From: an uncultured Candidatus Melainabacteria bacterium
GTDB taxonomy: Bacteria; Cyanobacteriota; Vampirovibrionia; Gastranaerophilales; Gastranaerophilaceae
NCBI GenBank assembly: GCA_934747325.1
Contig: CAKVGW010000037.1
Span: forward strand, 1-19,125
DNA: 19,125 nucleotides
Direction of reading: 5' to 3'
Below are positions 1 to 8,669 of this stretch, piece by piece. The position numbers were made by a program, and so were the translations under genes. How positions within the stretch are numbered: the stretch's first letter is position 1; each line of letters starts with the position of its first letter. The notes under the pieces were generated by a model, which made no database searches, was not told where the DNA came from, and saw only the letters and a program-made list of their open reading frames with translations.

Positions 1-138
1 CACACAGTTTTCTACAACCTTACGGTTGTGGTTTAAATGGATGTTGCGGGTGAACCCGCACTCTTACGCTCGCTAAAAAACGCTCGCGGCGCGAATGTCG
101 TGCTTTTTAGATTTTGATTTAATGTTTATAAAATAATT
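1..138. other. Intergenic region with GC-rich palindromic island
   Basis: No gene can be supported here; all three forward frames hit stops by base 76. Hairpins are visible. Bases 14-19 pair with 24-29 (ACAACC/GGTTGT, loop TTAC), and bases 45-51 pair with 54-60 (TGCGGGT/ACCCGCA). The octamer ACGCTCGC occurs twice, at 66-73 and 80-87. The arms CTAAAAA (73-79) and TTTTTAG (104-110) enclose a GC-rich segment, which could act as a terminator for a gene lying to the left. G+C at about 41-107 is far above the rest of the window. The island may be a REP-like repeat; only a genome-wide search could show that. Confidence 0.4.
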
Positions 139-144
139 ATGGAT

Positions 145-174
145 TATAGGTTGGGCTTTCAGCCCAACATTATC
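145..174. repeat. 30-bp dispersed palindromic repeat, copy 1
   Basis: This segment contains the perfect inverted repeat GTTGGGCT/AGCCCAAC (150-157 and 161-168, loop TTC). Its reverse complement matches 14134-14163 at 28 of 30 positions, flanks included, so it is a dispersed element and not a chance hairpin. It lies just upstream of the amidase promoter. It would be read as part of an N-terminal extension if the amidase were started at 139, which argues against that start. Confidence 0.65.
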
Positions 175-203
175 TTTTTATGCTTTTTTATTCAAATAAT
201 TTG

Positions 204-212
204 TGTTATAAT
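204..212 (+). promoter_or_regulatory. Extended -10 promoter of amidase-murI
   Basis: TGTTATAAT is an extended -10 (TGn followed by the perfect hexamer TATAAT at 207-212). The -35 position, 17 bp upstream, is only a T-run, which is usual for extended -10 promoters. The predicted start of transcription is near 219, giving a leader of about 28 nt before the ATG at 247. Confidence 0.6.
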
Positions 213-246
213 TTTGAAAGAGTTTGGGGGCGAGAGCCTAATTATT

Positions 247-2181
247 ATGAAGAAAATATTTTTTCTAATAACTACATTTATAATGTTTTTATTGACTTTG
301 GCTTGTCAGGCAGAGCCTTCCAAAGTCATGTCGCTCAATTTTGACGACACGGCAAATGTTGTTTACATCAACCTAATGGAATCTGCGCAAAATATAGAGC
401 GAGAACTTAAATTTTCCAAACTCGAAAATCCAAACCGAATTTATTTTGATATAGATAACTCTGTTTTAATTGGCGATAAGCAACATCTTGTTTTTGAAAA
501 AAGTAATATTAAAGAAATTCGTCTTTCACAATTTACTACAAATCCGGATGTAGTTAGAGGTGTAATTACTTTTGAAGAAGGATTTGATACATCAAAAGTT
601 AAATTGATTTACACAAACGGTAATATAATCGTTAAATGTGCAAATTTGCCTTTAAAAAATGATTATTTCAACTCTCTTTATGATGAAAATGCGCCAAATT
701 TAGCGTATTCAAGCATTGTAGCAAATTCTCAAGTAATTCAAAAAGTTGCAATTCCACAAAATATATCTTCACAAGTTTCTAATTCTACAATGGCAGAAAT
801 TCAACAGGCATTTGAAAATTCTACATTAAGCAATTCTGATGGCAAAACTTATGATTCTGTAGTTTCTATAGATATGTCTTCAAACTTAAAATTGAGAACA
901 AAATATTTTATTAACGGATATTACTTGAAGAATAACGGACTTTTGGTGAGCGGTTTGGGACAAATTACAGCGTCTAAAATATTCTATTTAGATTCGCCAA
1001 AAAGAGTTGTAATTGATTTACCGAACGCTTTTGTTCAAAAAAATATTCGCAACAAAGAACTTAAACTTTGTCCTGACGGAAGCTGTAAAGATATTGCAAA
1101 AATCGGTCAATTTGAATACAACAAGGCTCGTGTGGTTGTAACATCCGATAAAGCAGATAAATATATTCCTGTTTTTGCGGCAGACAATCAGTCGATGTTT
1201 TTAATCAATGCAGATAAATTAAAACATACGGATTTAGTCAGCAATGTTTCGAATTTAAATAAAGCATTCGTAAGAAAAATTGACAACAAAACAAACGAAT
1301 TGATTTTATCATTCACAACGCCTGTTGTCAGTTCAATTTTAAGAGATAATAACTCGCTTACAATGTATTTGTTTAATGTAAAAAGCTATAACGAACAAGA
1401 TTTGATAAAAACTTTGAATAATACTTATTACAAACCGTTTACACTTTCATTGCTTCCTCAAATTGGAGTAAAGGCCACAATGAACATCAATAAAAATGAT
1501 GTTGTAAAAATTGAACAAAGCGTTGATGGTAAAGCTTTAAGATTTACAATTACACAGGGCAATGTTACAAAAGAAACGCCTGCAATTACTTCAAAACCAA
1601 CAGTTATTACTGGAAAACCAGCTGAAAAGAAAAATGCGATTAAAGGTAAAGTTGTTCTTGATGCGGGACACGGTGGAAGTGATTATGGTGCAATAAGAGA
1701 GGGTATTAACGAAAAAGATATTACACTTGATGTAACACAAAGAGTCGCATCAATTCTCAAATCAAAAGGGTACAAAGTAGCTTTAACAAGAAAAGATGAT
1801 ACATTTGTATCATTGCAGGATAGAGTTACGTTTTCAGAAAATGAAACACCTGAAATTTTTGTAAGTATCCACGTTAATTCTGCTGTTGCAACCGAGCCAA
1901 AAGGAATTGAAACACATTATTACCATGATTACAGCGTGCCATTAGCAAAAACTGTTCATTCACACTTGGCTAAAGATATTGATACAAAAGACAGAGGATT
2001 GTTTAAGTCTAAATTTTATGTTATAAATCATACTACGGTACCTGCAATACTTGTAGAAATGGGCTTTATTTCTAACGAGGAAGAACGAAACGAGCTTGTA
2101 AGCGACAGCAGAAAGCAAAAGACTGCTAAGGCTATTGCAGAAGGTATTATAGAATATTTGAAAGCGAATGGGATTAAATAG
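247..2181 (+). CDS. AMIN-domain N-acetylmuramoyl-L-alanine amidase (Amidase_3), exported
   Basis: This 644-residue enzyme should cleave the amide bond between N-acetylmuramic acid and L-alanine of peptidoglycan outside the cytoplasmic membrane. Residues 1-24 form a signal peptide (MKKIFF, hydrophobic core, then LACQA before EPS). The long N-terminal part is beta-rich and AMIN-like, probably two AMIN repeats that localise the enzyme on the wall. After a Thr/Pro/Lys linker the Amidase_3 domain starts near residue 465. Its zinc ligands are H475 (DAGHGG), E489 (GINEKD) and H542 (SIHVN), and the catalytic glutamate is E604 (LVEMGF). I chose the ATG at 247 because the signal peptide starts there; the in-frame ATG at 139 lies upstream of the promoter and in a repeat. 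The ribosome-binding site is weak (GAGAG, about 10 nt upstream). murI follows after 7 nt. Confidence 0.9.
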   Translation: MKKIFFLITTFIMFLLTLACQAEPSKVMSLNFDDTANVVYINLMESAQNIERELKFSKLENPNRIYFDIDNSVLIGDKQHLVFEKSNIKEIRLSQFTTNPDVVRGVITFEEGFDTSKVKLIYTNGNIIVKCANLPLKNDYFNSLYDENAPNLAYSSIVANSQVIQKVAIPQNISSQVSNSTMAEIQQAFENSTLSNSDGKTYDSVVSIDMSSNLKLRTKYFINGYYLKNNGLLVSGLGQITASKIFYLDSPKRVVIDLPNAFVQKNIRNKELKLCPDGSCKDIAKIGQFEYNKARVVVTSDKADKYIPVFAADNQSMFLINADKLKHTDLVSNVSNLNKAFVRKIDNKTNELILSFTTPVVSSILRDNNSLTMYLFNVKSYNEQDLIKTLNNTYYKPFTLSLLPQIGVKATMNINKNDVVKIEQSVDGKALRFTITQGNVTKETPAITSKPTVITGKPAEKKNAIKGKVVLDAGHGGSDYGAIREGINEKDITLDVTQRVASILKSKGYKVALTRKDDTFVSLQDRVTFSENETPEIFVSIHVNSAVATEPKGIETHYYHDYSVPLAKTVHSHLAKDIDTKDRGLFKSKFYVINHTTVPAILVEMGFISNEEERNELVSDSRKQKTAKAIAEGIIEYLKANGIK

Positions 2182-2188
2182 ATAAGGT

Positions 2189-2983
2189 ATGAAAGAGTTT
2201 GGTAAAAATTCGCCAATAGGTTTTTTTGATTCAGGTGTAGGCGGTTTGTCCGTTTATTCCAAATTTAAAAAAGTGTTACCAAACGAAAACACACTTTATT
2301 TCGGCGATTTGGCGCATTTACCTTATGGAAATAAAACACAAGAAGAACTTGTAAGTTATGCGAGAGAAATCCTAAAATTTTATGAACAAAAAGGTGTTAA
2401 AGCGGTTGTAATTGCTTGCAATACGTCTTCGGCGCAAGCTTATGATATTGTTAAAAATGAGTTCGATTTTAAAATATATCCTATTATTCAATCTTGCGCA
2501 AAGGTTATTGCAAATTCTGAAGTTAAGCGTTTAGGAGTGTTTGCAACTTCTGCAACAGTAAATTCAGGTGTTTATACAAGAGAATTAAAAAAACATAATC
2601 AGACCTTAGAGGTTAAAGAAATAGCTTGTCCAAATTGGGTGGATATTGTTGAAAACGGCAAATACAAAGATACTTCGGCTCGAGCAGATATCAAATCTCG
2701 TATTAATGTAATGATGGAATTTAATCCTGAAAAAATAATTTTAGGTTGCACTCATTATCCTTATTTACTTCCAATTTTAAGAGAATTTGCACCAGATATT
2801 GAATTTATAGATCCTGCTGACATTTTTGTTAATTACATAAAAAATGATATGGCAGATTTGCTTAATGACAACGATTCCTCAGGCTCAGAAGAAATTTTTG
2901 TAAGTGCAAATCCTGAAAATTTTGTAGAACATTCAAAACTTTTTTATGATGTTAAAATAATGCCAAAAGAGATTAGATTTTAA
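2189..2983 (+). CDS. murI: Glutamate racemase
   Basis: This cytoplasmic, cofactor-independent enzyme converts L-glutamate to D-glutamate for peptidoglycan stem peptides. At 264 residues it has the usual family length. The N-terminal FDSGVGGLSV holds the substrate and catalytic D14-S15. The two catalytic cysteines are C77 (IACNTSS) and C187 (LGCTHYPYL), in the usual order with their flanking Asn/Thr/His. It starts 7 nt after the amidase stop and shares that gene's transcript, so the two make a wall synthesis and remodelling pair. The only Shine-Dalgarno-like sequence (AAGG) sits 1 nt before the ATG, unusually close, so translation probably depends on coupling. A strong terminator follows. Confidence 0.95.
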   Translation: MKEFGKNSPIGFFDSGVGGLSVYSKFKKVLPNENTLYFGDLAHLPYGNKTQEELVSYAREILKFYEQKGVKAVVIACNTSSAQAYDIVKNEFDFKIYPIIQSCAKVIANSEVKRLGVFATSATVNSGVYTRELKKHNQTLEVKEIACPNWVDIVENGKYKDTSARADIKSRINVMMEFNPEKIILGCTHYPYLLPILREFAPDIEFIDPADIFVNYIKNDMADLLNDNDSSGSEEIFVSANPENFVEHSKLFYDVKIMPKEIRF

Positions 2984-2990
2984 ATATTTT

Positions 2991-3030
2991 AGAGTTTGTC
3001 GGCTTTTTAAAGTCGACAAACTCTATTTTT
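2991..3030 (+). terminator. Intrinsic terminator after murI
   Basis: An 11-bp perfect stem (AGAGTTTGTCG at 2991-3001, CGACAAACTCT at 3014-3024) continues inward through a G-T and a few A-T/C-G pairs, and is followed by TTTTT at 3026-3030. It lies between the convergent ends of murI and the M16 protease gene, so the stem may stop transcription both ways. The T-run exists only on the plus-strand side. Confidence 0.85.
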
Positions 3031-3038
3031 CGTAAACA

Positions 3039-5609
3039 TTATTTTACATCTGATTGAACATAAATATTGTTGAAATATTTGTTTGCAACGCTAATAATAT
3101 CAGACGCCGTTACTTCGTCAATCATTTTTGTATAATCGTCTAAAAAGTCATAACCAAATCCGTAAGCTTCAAACAATCCGATATTAGAAGCTTTTTCGGA
3201 ATTAGTTTCCATAGCAATTACAAAACTGCCTTTCAAGCGATCTTTTGCATCTTGCAATTCGCTATCAGAAACAAATTCCATTTTTAATTTATTCATCTCT
3301 GAAAATATTTTTTTTCTTGAATACTCTAAAGTGTCAGGATTTGTGCCGATATAAGCCATAAATACACCACCTAACATTTTAGGTGAGTAACTTGTGCCAA
3401 GCTGATAAGCTAGTCCGTCTTTTTCGCGCAAGTTTTTAAACAAACGAGAGCTCATACCTGAACCCATAATTGTATTTATTACTTTTAGGGTTACAAAATC
3501 TTTTTTGTTGCTAACTCCTGCTGTTTGCCAACCGATAAACAACCAAGAAGTTTGCAAGTCTTTAATTGTTTGAGAAAGTGTTTTTGGCGCGGTTAATTTT
3601 GTCACATTAAATTTTGAAAACTCAACTTTTCTCAAATTTTTATTAGGTAACATAGAACCAAACGCATCTATCATTTTATCAGAATCAACATTTCCGTTAA
3701 TTGATACAATAACGTTTTTAGCGTCTAAAATATTGTTATAATATCTTACAACATCTTCTCTTTGTACGCTCGGTAAAGTTTTTTCTAATATTTTATTTGA
3801 ATGTGAATAAACACTGTTTTCGAAAATTACTGTTTTGAAATTTTCTAACGCAATGTTCATTGGGACATCACGTCTTTGTTTGATTTTTGCTAATATTTCA
3901 GAACGTTTTTTCTCTAATTCATAATCATCAAAAATTGCATTATTTAAAACTTCGTCCAAAATATCAAGAGTTTTATCAATTTGCGCGGTTGTTGTTTGAA
4001 CATTAATTACAAAATAATCTTCGCTGCAATTTGCATCAATTTCTATTCCGTTTTCGTCAAGAATTTGTGCAAGTTCTTGCGCTGAATATTTTTTTGTACC
4101 TTTTAGAAGAGTGTTCGCTGTTAATGTACCTTCTCCCACAACTTTTTCTAAAAATTCTCCACCGCGTGCAATAATACTTATTGCGATGATGTCATTATTT
4201 TTATTTTCATTAATCAAAAGTGTTGAACCATTGTCAACAGTATATTTTGTAGTTCCATTGTGTTCGGAAATCTTTGTCGCGCTATGTTTTACTTCCGCTT
4301 TCACATTGCTGACTTTTTTCAAATTTTCAGGTAAAACTATTGAAACCGCGCTTCTGTTTACGCCCAAATACTTGTTAGCTGCGGCTTTAACTTCTTCTGC
4401 GGTAACTTTTTTAACGCAGTCCACATAATTGTCATACAAAGCAGAACTATTTGTTAGAGCCATAATGTAACCGAGTTCGGAGGTTATATTAGAAGTTGAT
4501 TCTCTTGAATAATACGTATCTTGAATAATCATATTTTTTGCGCGGTTGAGTTCTTCATCAGTAATGCCGTATTTCTGAATATTTTTAACTTCTTCAAAAA
4601 TAGATTTTTCTAATTTGTCTAAACAGGTTGGTGTAAAGTTTGCCGTAATATAAAATATGCCATCATCTCTAAAACTTCCGTTTGAAGCCGATATTGAATA
4701 AGCAAGGCCTCTTTGTTCTTTTATGTCACGATAAAGTCTTGAAGATTTTCCACCACCTAGGACTTCTGATAAAACATCAAGAGCAAATGTATCTTTATCA
4801 GAAATATTAACACCGCGGAAACCAATCATCATGTAGCCTGATTGAGTATCAGCGTAATCGGTTTTACGTTTTTGTGTTTGAAGCTGACCTTCTTTTCTAA
4901 AAGATTTTTTTATAGGTTTTCTGTATTCTTGATTAAAACATTGCTGAATTTTAGAAACGGCTTTTTGCGTATCAACATCACCAACAACAAGAGTTACCAT
5001 ATTAGATGGTGCATAGTATTTGTTAAAATAGTCTAAAATTTCTTCCCTGCGAATAGTTCCGATTATATCAGATGTACCGATAACTTTTCTTTTGTAAGGG
5101 TGAGTTGTGTACATCATATCGTTTAAGTTGTCATAAACCTTTTTAGAGGGTGTGTTACCGTCTTTTGCGATTTCTTCTAATACAACTTTGCGTTCTTTTT
5201 CAAGCTCTTTGCGCGGGATTTGCGGATTTAGAAGCATATCAGAATGCAATTCCATAGCTTTATCAAAATATTCTGAAGGTATTGTTATGTAATAATGCGT
5301 AAAATCCTTACTTGTAGCAGCGTTTACGATTGCACCTTTAGATTCCAAGATTTTATCGAATTCTCCTGTCGGATGCGCTTTTGTTCCTTTAAAAAACAAG
5401 TGTTCTAAAAAATGTGCTACGCCATTATTAGTGTCTGTTTCGTTTATTGAGCCGGTTTTAATCCAAGTGTCAATTGTAACAATCGGGTTGTTTTTAATTT
5501 CATACACAACTACGGTTTGTCCGTTTGGAAGCTTTTGTACGGTGTAGTTTGCCGCCCAAACACTTGCCGTAAAAATTAACATTATAACAACAGTAAGAAT
5601 TTTCTTCAT
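3039..5609 (-). CDS. Exported M16 zinc protease, duplicated (active half fused to degenerate half)
   Basis: This is a pitrilysin/processing-protease family (M16) enzyme of 856 residues. Residues 1-20 are a signal peptide ending WAA, so it should work in the periplasm or at the envelope. The first half carries the inverted zinc motif HFLEH (H66, E69, H70) and the distal ligand E146 (VVLEEI), 76 residues later. The second half starts near residue 445 and repeats the fold. At the matching position it reads GEGTLTANTLLKGT against GVAHFLEHLFFKGT, so it has lost the metal site. Both halves keep the SSRL-x5-(E/K)-x2-GLAY block that helps bind substrate. One chain therefore carries what many bacteria make as two subunits. 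The Shine-Dalgarno is strong (AGGAG). It stands alone on the minus strand. Confidence 0.92.
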   Translation of the reverse strand: MKKILTVVIMLIFTASVWAANYTVQKLPNGQTVVVYEIKNNPIVTIDTWIKTGSINETDTNNGVAHFLEHLFFKGTKAHPTGEFDKILESKGAIVNAATSKDFTHYYITIPSEYFDKAMELHSDMLLNPQIPRKELEKERKVVLEEIAKDGNTPSKKVYDNLNDMMYTTHPYKRKVIGTSDIIGTIRREEILDYFNKYYAPSNMVTLVVGDVDTQKAVSKIQQCFNQEYRKPIKKSFRKEGQLQTQKRKTDYADTQSGYMMIGFRGVNISDKDTFALDVLSEVLGGGKSSRLYRDIKEQRGLAYSISASNGSFRDDGIFYITANFTPTCLDKLEKSIFEEVKNIQKYGITDEELNRAKNMIIQDTYYSRESTSNITSELGYIMALTNSSALYDNYVDCVKKVTAEEVKAAANKYLGVNRSAVSIVLPENLKKVSNVKAEVKHSATKISEHNGTTKYTVDNGSTLLINENKNNDIIAISIIARGGEFLEKVVGEGTLTANTLLKGTKKYSAQELAQILDENGIEIDANCSEDYFVINVQTTTAQIDKTLDILDEVLNNAIFDDYELEKKRSEILAKIKQRRDVPMNIALENFKTVIFENSVYSHSNKILEKTLPSVQREDVVRYYNNILDAKNVIVSINGNVDSDKMIDAFGSMLPNKNLRKVEFSKFNVTKLTAPKTLSQTIKDLQTSWLFIGWQTAGVSNKKDFVTLKVINTIMGSGMSSRLFKNLREKDGLAYQLGTSYSPKMLGGVFMAYIGTNPDTLEYSRKKIFSEMNKLKMEFVSDSELQDAKDRLKGSFVIAMETNSEKASNIGLFEAYGFGYDFLDDYTKMIDEVTASDIISVANKYFNNIYVQSDVK

Positions 5610-5661
5610 TTACCTTCTCCTCAATATCTCTATGACATATATAATAATATATTTATTTAAG

Positions 5662-5690
5662 AATTTCTACTGGCTTAGAGAGTAGAAATT
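5662..5690. promoter_or_regulatory. Inverted repeat between divergent M16 and TPR genes
   Basis: AATTTCTACT (5662-5671) and AGTAGAAATT (5681-5690) are perfect 10-bp arms around a 9-bp spacer. It sits in the 149-bp intergenic region, about where a -35 for the minus-strand protease gene would fall. It could be an operator for a dimeric regulator, or part of the leader RNA if transcription starts further upstream. No T-run follows it, so it is not a terminator. Confidence 0.45.
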
Positions 5691-5740
5691 ATAAAAACAT
5701 AATTAAAAACATAGATTTGAAAAAATAAAATGCGATTTCA

Positions 5741-5749
5741 TGTTATAAT
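5741..5749 (+). promoter_or_regulatory. Extended -10 promoter of the TPR-GGDEF-tsaE-tsaB unit
   Basis: TGTTATAAT is an extended -10 identical to that at 204-212. The hexamer TATAAT ends at 5749, which puts the transcription start near 5756, only about 3 nt before the ATG at 5759. No recognisable -35 lies 17 bp upstream. The transcript should be nearly leaderless. Confidence 0.6.
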
Positions 5750-5758
5750 TTAAAAGGT

Positions 5759-6838
5759 ATGAAACGTTTTATCCGAAAATTATTTTCAAAAGTTACGCTC
5801 GTAATTCTGATTTGCATTTTGGCAATTCTGACTTTTTTCTTTTGGGGTTGGATAGAAAAACAAGCACTTAAAGTAAAAGGTATGTACCTGATTTATAAAG
5901 GCGATCAGGCTTACAGCCAAGATAATATGGCAAAAACTCTTGAGTTTTATCAAGAAGGCTTGAAACTTTATCCTGAACACTACGAAGCTTGGTTTAACTT
6001 AGGAAATATTTATGCTGTGTATGAGGATTATTTTTCTGCTGTAGATTCTTATGAACACGCAATTAAGTATAATCCGAAATTTGTAATGGCAAGAATGAAT
6101 TTGGGTATTGTGTATTCTGAAGACTTAGGATTTTTTGATGAAGCAATCGACCAATTTGACACAATTACTCAATTAAAAATATGGAAACTCTGGATTCCTT
6201 TTGTTTATTCTAATGTAAAAAGTGTTAGAGCAAACCGTGGGATTGCTTATTACAACAAAGGCGTAGCTTACAAACAAAAAGCAATGTATCTACCTCTTGA
6301 AAAGAAATATTTGGCATATCAGTTTTTGGGTGATGCAATTACAGCTTATACAAAATCTTTAAAATTCCTTAAAAAGAATTATGATATCTATTACAATAGA
6401 GCTGTGGCACACCATTTGCGCGGTGAATATAAAGAAGCAGGATTAGATTATTGTAGAGCAATTGATGTTGAACCGATGAGATTTGACTCTCACTACAATT
6501 TGGCGGTGCTTTTAAGGCAGTTAAATCGTTATAATGATTCTTTGAGCGAACTTCAAAAAGCTGCAATGCTTATTGTAGAAGAACCTGATTCTTCAACATT
6601 ACAATCTGCGTATATTTTCAATTTGCTGAACGAAGTTTCAAGAAAACTAATCTCAAGTGACGATTATTACGCACAAAAAGTTACTGATGAGCCGACAGCG
6701 GGCATAAGCTATACTTATGTGAACGGTAAAATTGTTCCTGATGAAGAATTCGACAAGGCTATTTTAAAGAATTTTAGAACTTGTTCAGGTTTTGAATACT
6801 TTAAAGATGAAGAAATTGATGAGGATAATGATTTTTAA
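5759..6838 (+). CDS. Membrane-anchored TPR-repeat protein
   Basis: This 359-residue protein has one predicted transmembrane helix (about residues 12-31, after a Lys/Arg-rich start). It is followed by about six tetratricopeptide repeats: roughly 43-73, 76-107, 110-140, an irregular one across 155-205, 208-240 and 243-275. The C-terminal ~60 residues are acidic and without repeats. TPRs bind partner proteins; the partner cannot be read from the sequence. The basic N-terminus suggests a cytoplasmic start, and therefore the TPR domain on the outer face of the membrane, but the orientation is not certain. AAGG lies 1 nt from the ATG and is probably not functional as a Shine-Dalgarno. The stop overlaps the next start (TAATG), so the diguanylate cyclase gene is translationally coupled to it. 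Confidence 0.85.
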   Translation: MKRFIRKLFSKVTLVILICILAILTFFFWGWIEKQALKVKGMYLIYKGDQAYSQDNMAKTLEFYQEGLKLYPEHYEAWFNLGNIYAVYEDYFSAVDSYEHAIKYNPKFVMARMNLGIVYSEDLGFFDEAIDQFDTITQLKIWKLWIPFVYSNVKSVRANRGIAYYNKGVAYKQKAMYLPLEKKYLAYQFLGDAITAYTKSLKFLKKNYDIYYNRAVAHHLRGEYKEAGLDYCRAIDVEPMRFDSHYNLAVLLRQLNRYNDSLSELQKAAMLIVEEPDSSTLQSAYIFNLLNEVSRKLISSDDYYAQKVTDEPTAGISYTYVNGKIVPDEEFDKAILKNFRTCSGFEYFKDEEIDEDNDF

Positions 6839-8235
6839 TGGAAAATAAAGAACTTCATTTTTTAACAAAAATTTCTGATATTTTAGTGAAAGAAGTTGAT
6901 ACTGCAGAATTAGCATTAGAGTTAAAAACTGTTTTAGAAACTTATGTAAAAATCAATAATCTTAAGGTTTTTGTTTTTGATAACGTAACTTCTACAATGC
7001 GTGATTGTGCTGACAGTTGGAAGGTTATTGAAGATAATTCAGAGATTTATTCTGCGTTTGAAAATATAAAAGAACACGATTTTGTTATAAATTCTAAAGC
7101 ATACAAACTCCCACCTTCAATCGGAGAAGTTACGCTTAAAGTAAGTTCATTAGTTATGCCAATGCTAAAAGAAGGTAATGTATTTGGGCTTATTGAATTG
7201 AAATTTGATAATGACACTTCAATTGATATGGAATTTCTATTCTTGATGAGGATTTTTGCAGCGCAAGCTTCATTAAAACTTCAAAATATAATTTTAAATG
7301 AGCAATCAAAGATTAATGTTGAATTCCATGATTCAATGAAAAATATTGCAAAAATCATTGAAACACAATATGAATTAAACTACATTGTACCTTTGATAGG
7401 TGAAATGCTTGATAGATTTATTTCAGACCATTTGATTTATGTATTTTTAAAACAGGATAATGAATATAAGCTTGTTTGGCCAAAGGCTTGCAAAGACGAA
7501 AGAATTTATGAAACGCTTAAACAACTGACGCCTGAAACAAATTATATTTTAACTTCTGACGATAAAATTGGTGCTTTTCCTCTAACATCGGACGGTGAAA
7601 TTACAGGCTGTATCGTTGCAAGAAGTACTTTAGACAAGCTTTCTAAACGTGATATAAGTTATTTAGAGCAACTGACAAGGCAGTCAGCGATTACAATAAA
7701 TCGTGCAAACACTTATTCAAAAGTCTTGCAGTATGCGACATTAGACGCTTTAACAAACTTGAATAACAGACGCCAATTTGAAGTGCGTTTGAAACAAGAA
7801 ATCGCAACAACAAAGCGTCAAAAAAATCCGCTTTGTGCAATGATGGTTGATATAGATTTCTTTAAAAAAGTAAACGATACGTATGGGCATGCAAGCGGTG
7901 ATGCCGTTTTAAGAACCGTTGCATCAATTATCAAGGAACATTTAAGAGAATCAGATATTCCATCAAGATATGGTGGAGAAGAATTTGCAGTTCTTCTTCC
8001 TTATACACATATTGAGGAGGCTAAAATCGTCGGAGAACGCTTGAGAAAAGCTGTTGAAACAACTCCAATTCCTATTGACAAAAAAAATATAAATGTGACA
8101 ATAAGTATGGGTTTAGCCGAATTTAGTCCTCAAGAAACGGGTGAAGATTTGTTCAAGCGCGCAGATAGTGCGTTATACGAGGCAAAAGAAAGCGGAAGGA
8201 ACAGAGTATGTGTAGATTTAAGTGTAAATCACTAG
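6838..8235 (+). CDS. Diguanylate cyclase (GAF-like sensory region plus GGDEF)
   Basis: This cytoplasmic enzyme should join two GTP into cyclic di-GMP. It has 465 residues and no membrane segment. Residues 1-150 and about 160-290 look like two GAF-like sensory domains, a fold guess from secondary-structure pattern. The GGDEF domain fills 295-460: metal-binding D338 in VDIDFFKKVNDTYGH, and the active-site loop G379-G-E-E-F383. R370-E-S-D373, five residues before the loop, is the RxxD inhibitory site, so product inhibition is expected. There is no EAL or HD-GYP partner domain. The start overlaps the TPR gene by 1 nt, and the end runs 28 nt into tsaE. A PilZ receptor is encoded about 5 kb downstream at 13184. 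Confidence 0.92.
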   Translation: MENKELHFLTKISDILVKEVDTAELALELKTVLETYVKINNLKVFVFDNVTSTMRDCADSWKVIEDNSEIYSAFENIKEHDFVINSKAYKLPPSIGEVTLKVSSLVMPMLKEGNVFGLIELKFDNDTSIDMEFLFLMRIFAAQASLKLQNIILNEQSKINVEFHDSMKNIAKIIETQYELNYIVPLIGEMLDRFISDHLIYVFLKQDNEYKLVWPKACKDERIYETLKQLTPETNYILTSDDKIGAFPLTSDGEITGCIVARSTLDKLSKRDISYLEQLTRQSAITINRANTYSKVLQYATLDALTNLNNRRQFEVRLKQEIATTKRQKNPLCAMMVDIDFFKKVNDTYGHASGDAVLRTVASIIKEHLRESDIPSRYGGEEFAVLLPYTHIEEAKIVGERLRKAVETTPIPIDKKNINVTISMGLAEFSPQETGEDLFKRADSALYEAKESGRNRVCVDLSVNH

Positions 8236-8669
8236 ACGATACAAAAAAATTGGCTTATAAATTTGCAAAGCTTGTAGAAAATGACGGCTGTTTTGTAAAC
8301 CTTTTTGGTGAAATCGGCGCAGGAAAAACTGCATTTGTAAAACTTGTTGCAGAAGCATTGGGCATCAAAGAAAAAGTTACAAGTCCGAGTTTTGTAATTC
8401 TGAATGAATATTATAGCGCATCTATTCCTGTTTATCATTTTGATTTGTACAGGCTTGAACATGCCGGCATTAAAACAATTACGGATGAACTTAGAGAATA
8501 TTCTACCGGCAAAAAAATTACTTTTGTAGAATGGGCAGAATTTTCTCAGGGCGAATTGCCGTTTGAAAGACTTGAAATAAACGTAACTTATGATGATTCT
8601 GACGACAGCAGAATTTACGAGTTTAAATCTATTGGAAAAGATAAAATTTTGGAAGGACTAAAAGATTGA
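8208..8669 (+). CDS. tsaE: tRNA t6A37 biosynthesis ATPase TsaE
   Basis: TsaE is the ATPase that works with TsaB and TsaD to transfer threonylcarbamoyl to A37 of ANN-decoding tRNAs. This 153-residue protein has the family length and motifs: P-loop G34-EIGAGKT-T41, then TSPSFV near 58-63, FDLYR (78-82) and VEWAE (107-111). The ATG at 8208 is supported by a good Shine-Dalgarno (GGAAGGAA) inside the end of the cyclase gene and by the normal family N-terminus. It overlaps that gene by 28 nt in another frame. tsaB follows with a 4-nt overlap. Confidence 0.93.
   Translation: MCRFKCKSLDDTKKLAYKFAKLVENDGCFVNLFGEIGAGKTAFVKLVAEALGIKEKVTSPSFVILNEYYSASIPVYHFDLYRLEHAGIKTITDELREYSTGKKITFVEWAEFSQGELPFERLEINVTYDDSDDSRIYEFKSIGKDKILEGLKD

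Noticed and set aside
139..246. In-frame N-terminal extension of the amidase from ATG 139
   Set aside because: It runs through a dispersed palindromic repeat and through the promoter (TATAAT 207-212); a normal signal peptide starts at 247.
4111..4428. Plus-strand open frame of 105 codons inside the M16 protease gene
   Set aside because: It is the antisense shadow of a well-supported gene, with no ribosome-binding site and no family resemblance.
5662..5690. Resemblance of AATTTCTACT to a Cas12a-type CRISPR repeat
   Set aside because: Single copy, a loop far too long for that repeat class, no spacers and no cas gene.
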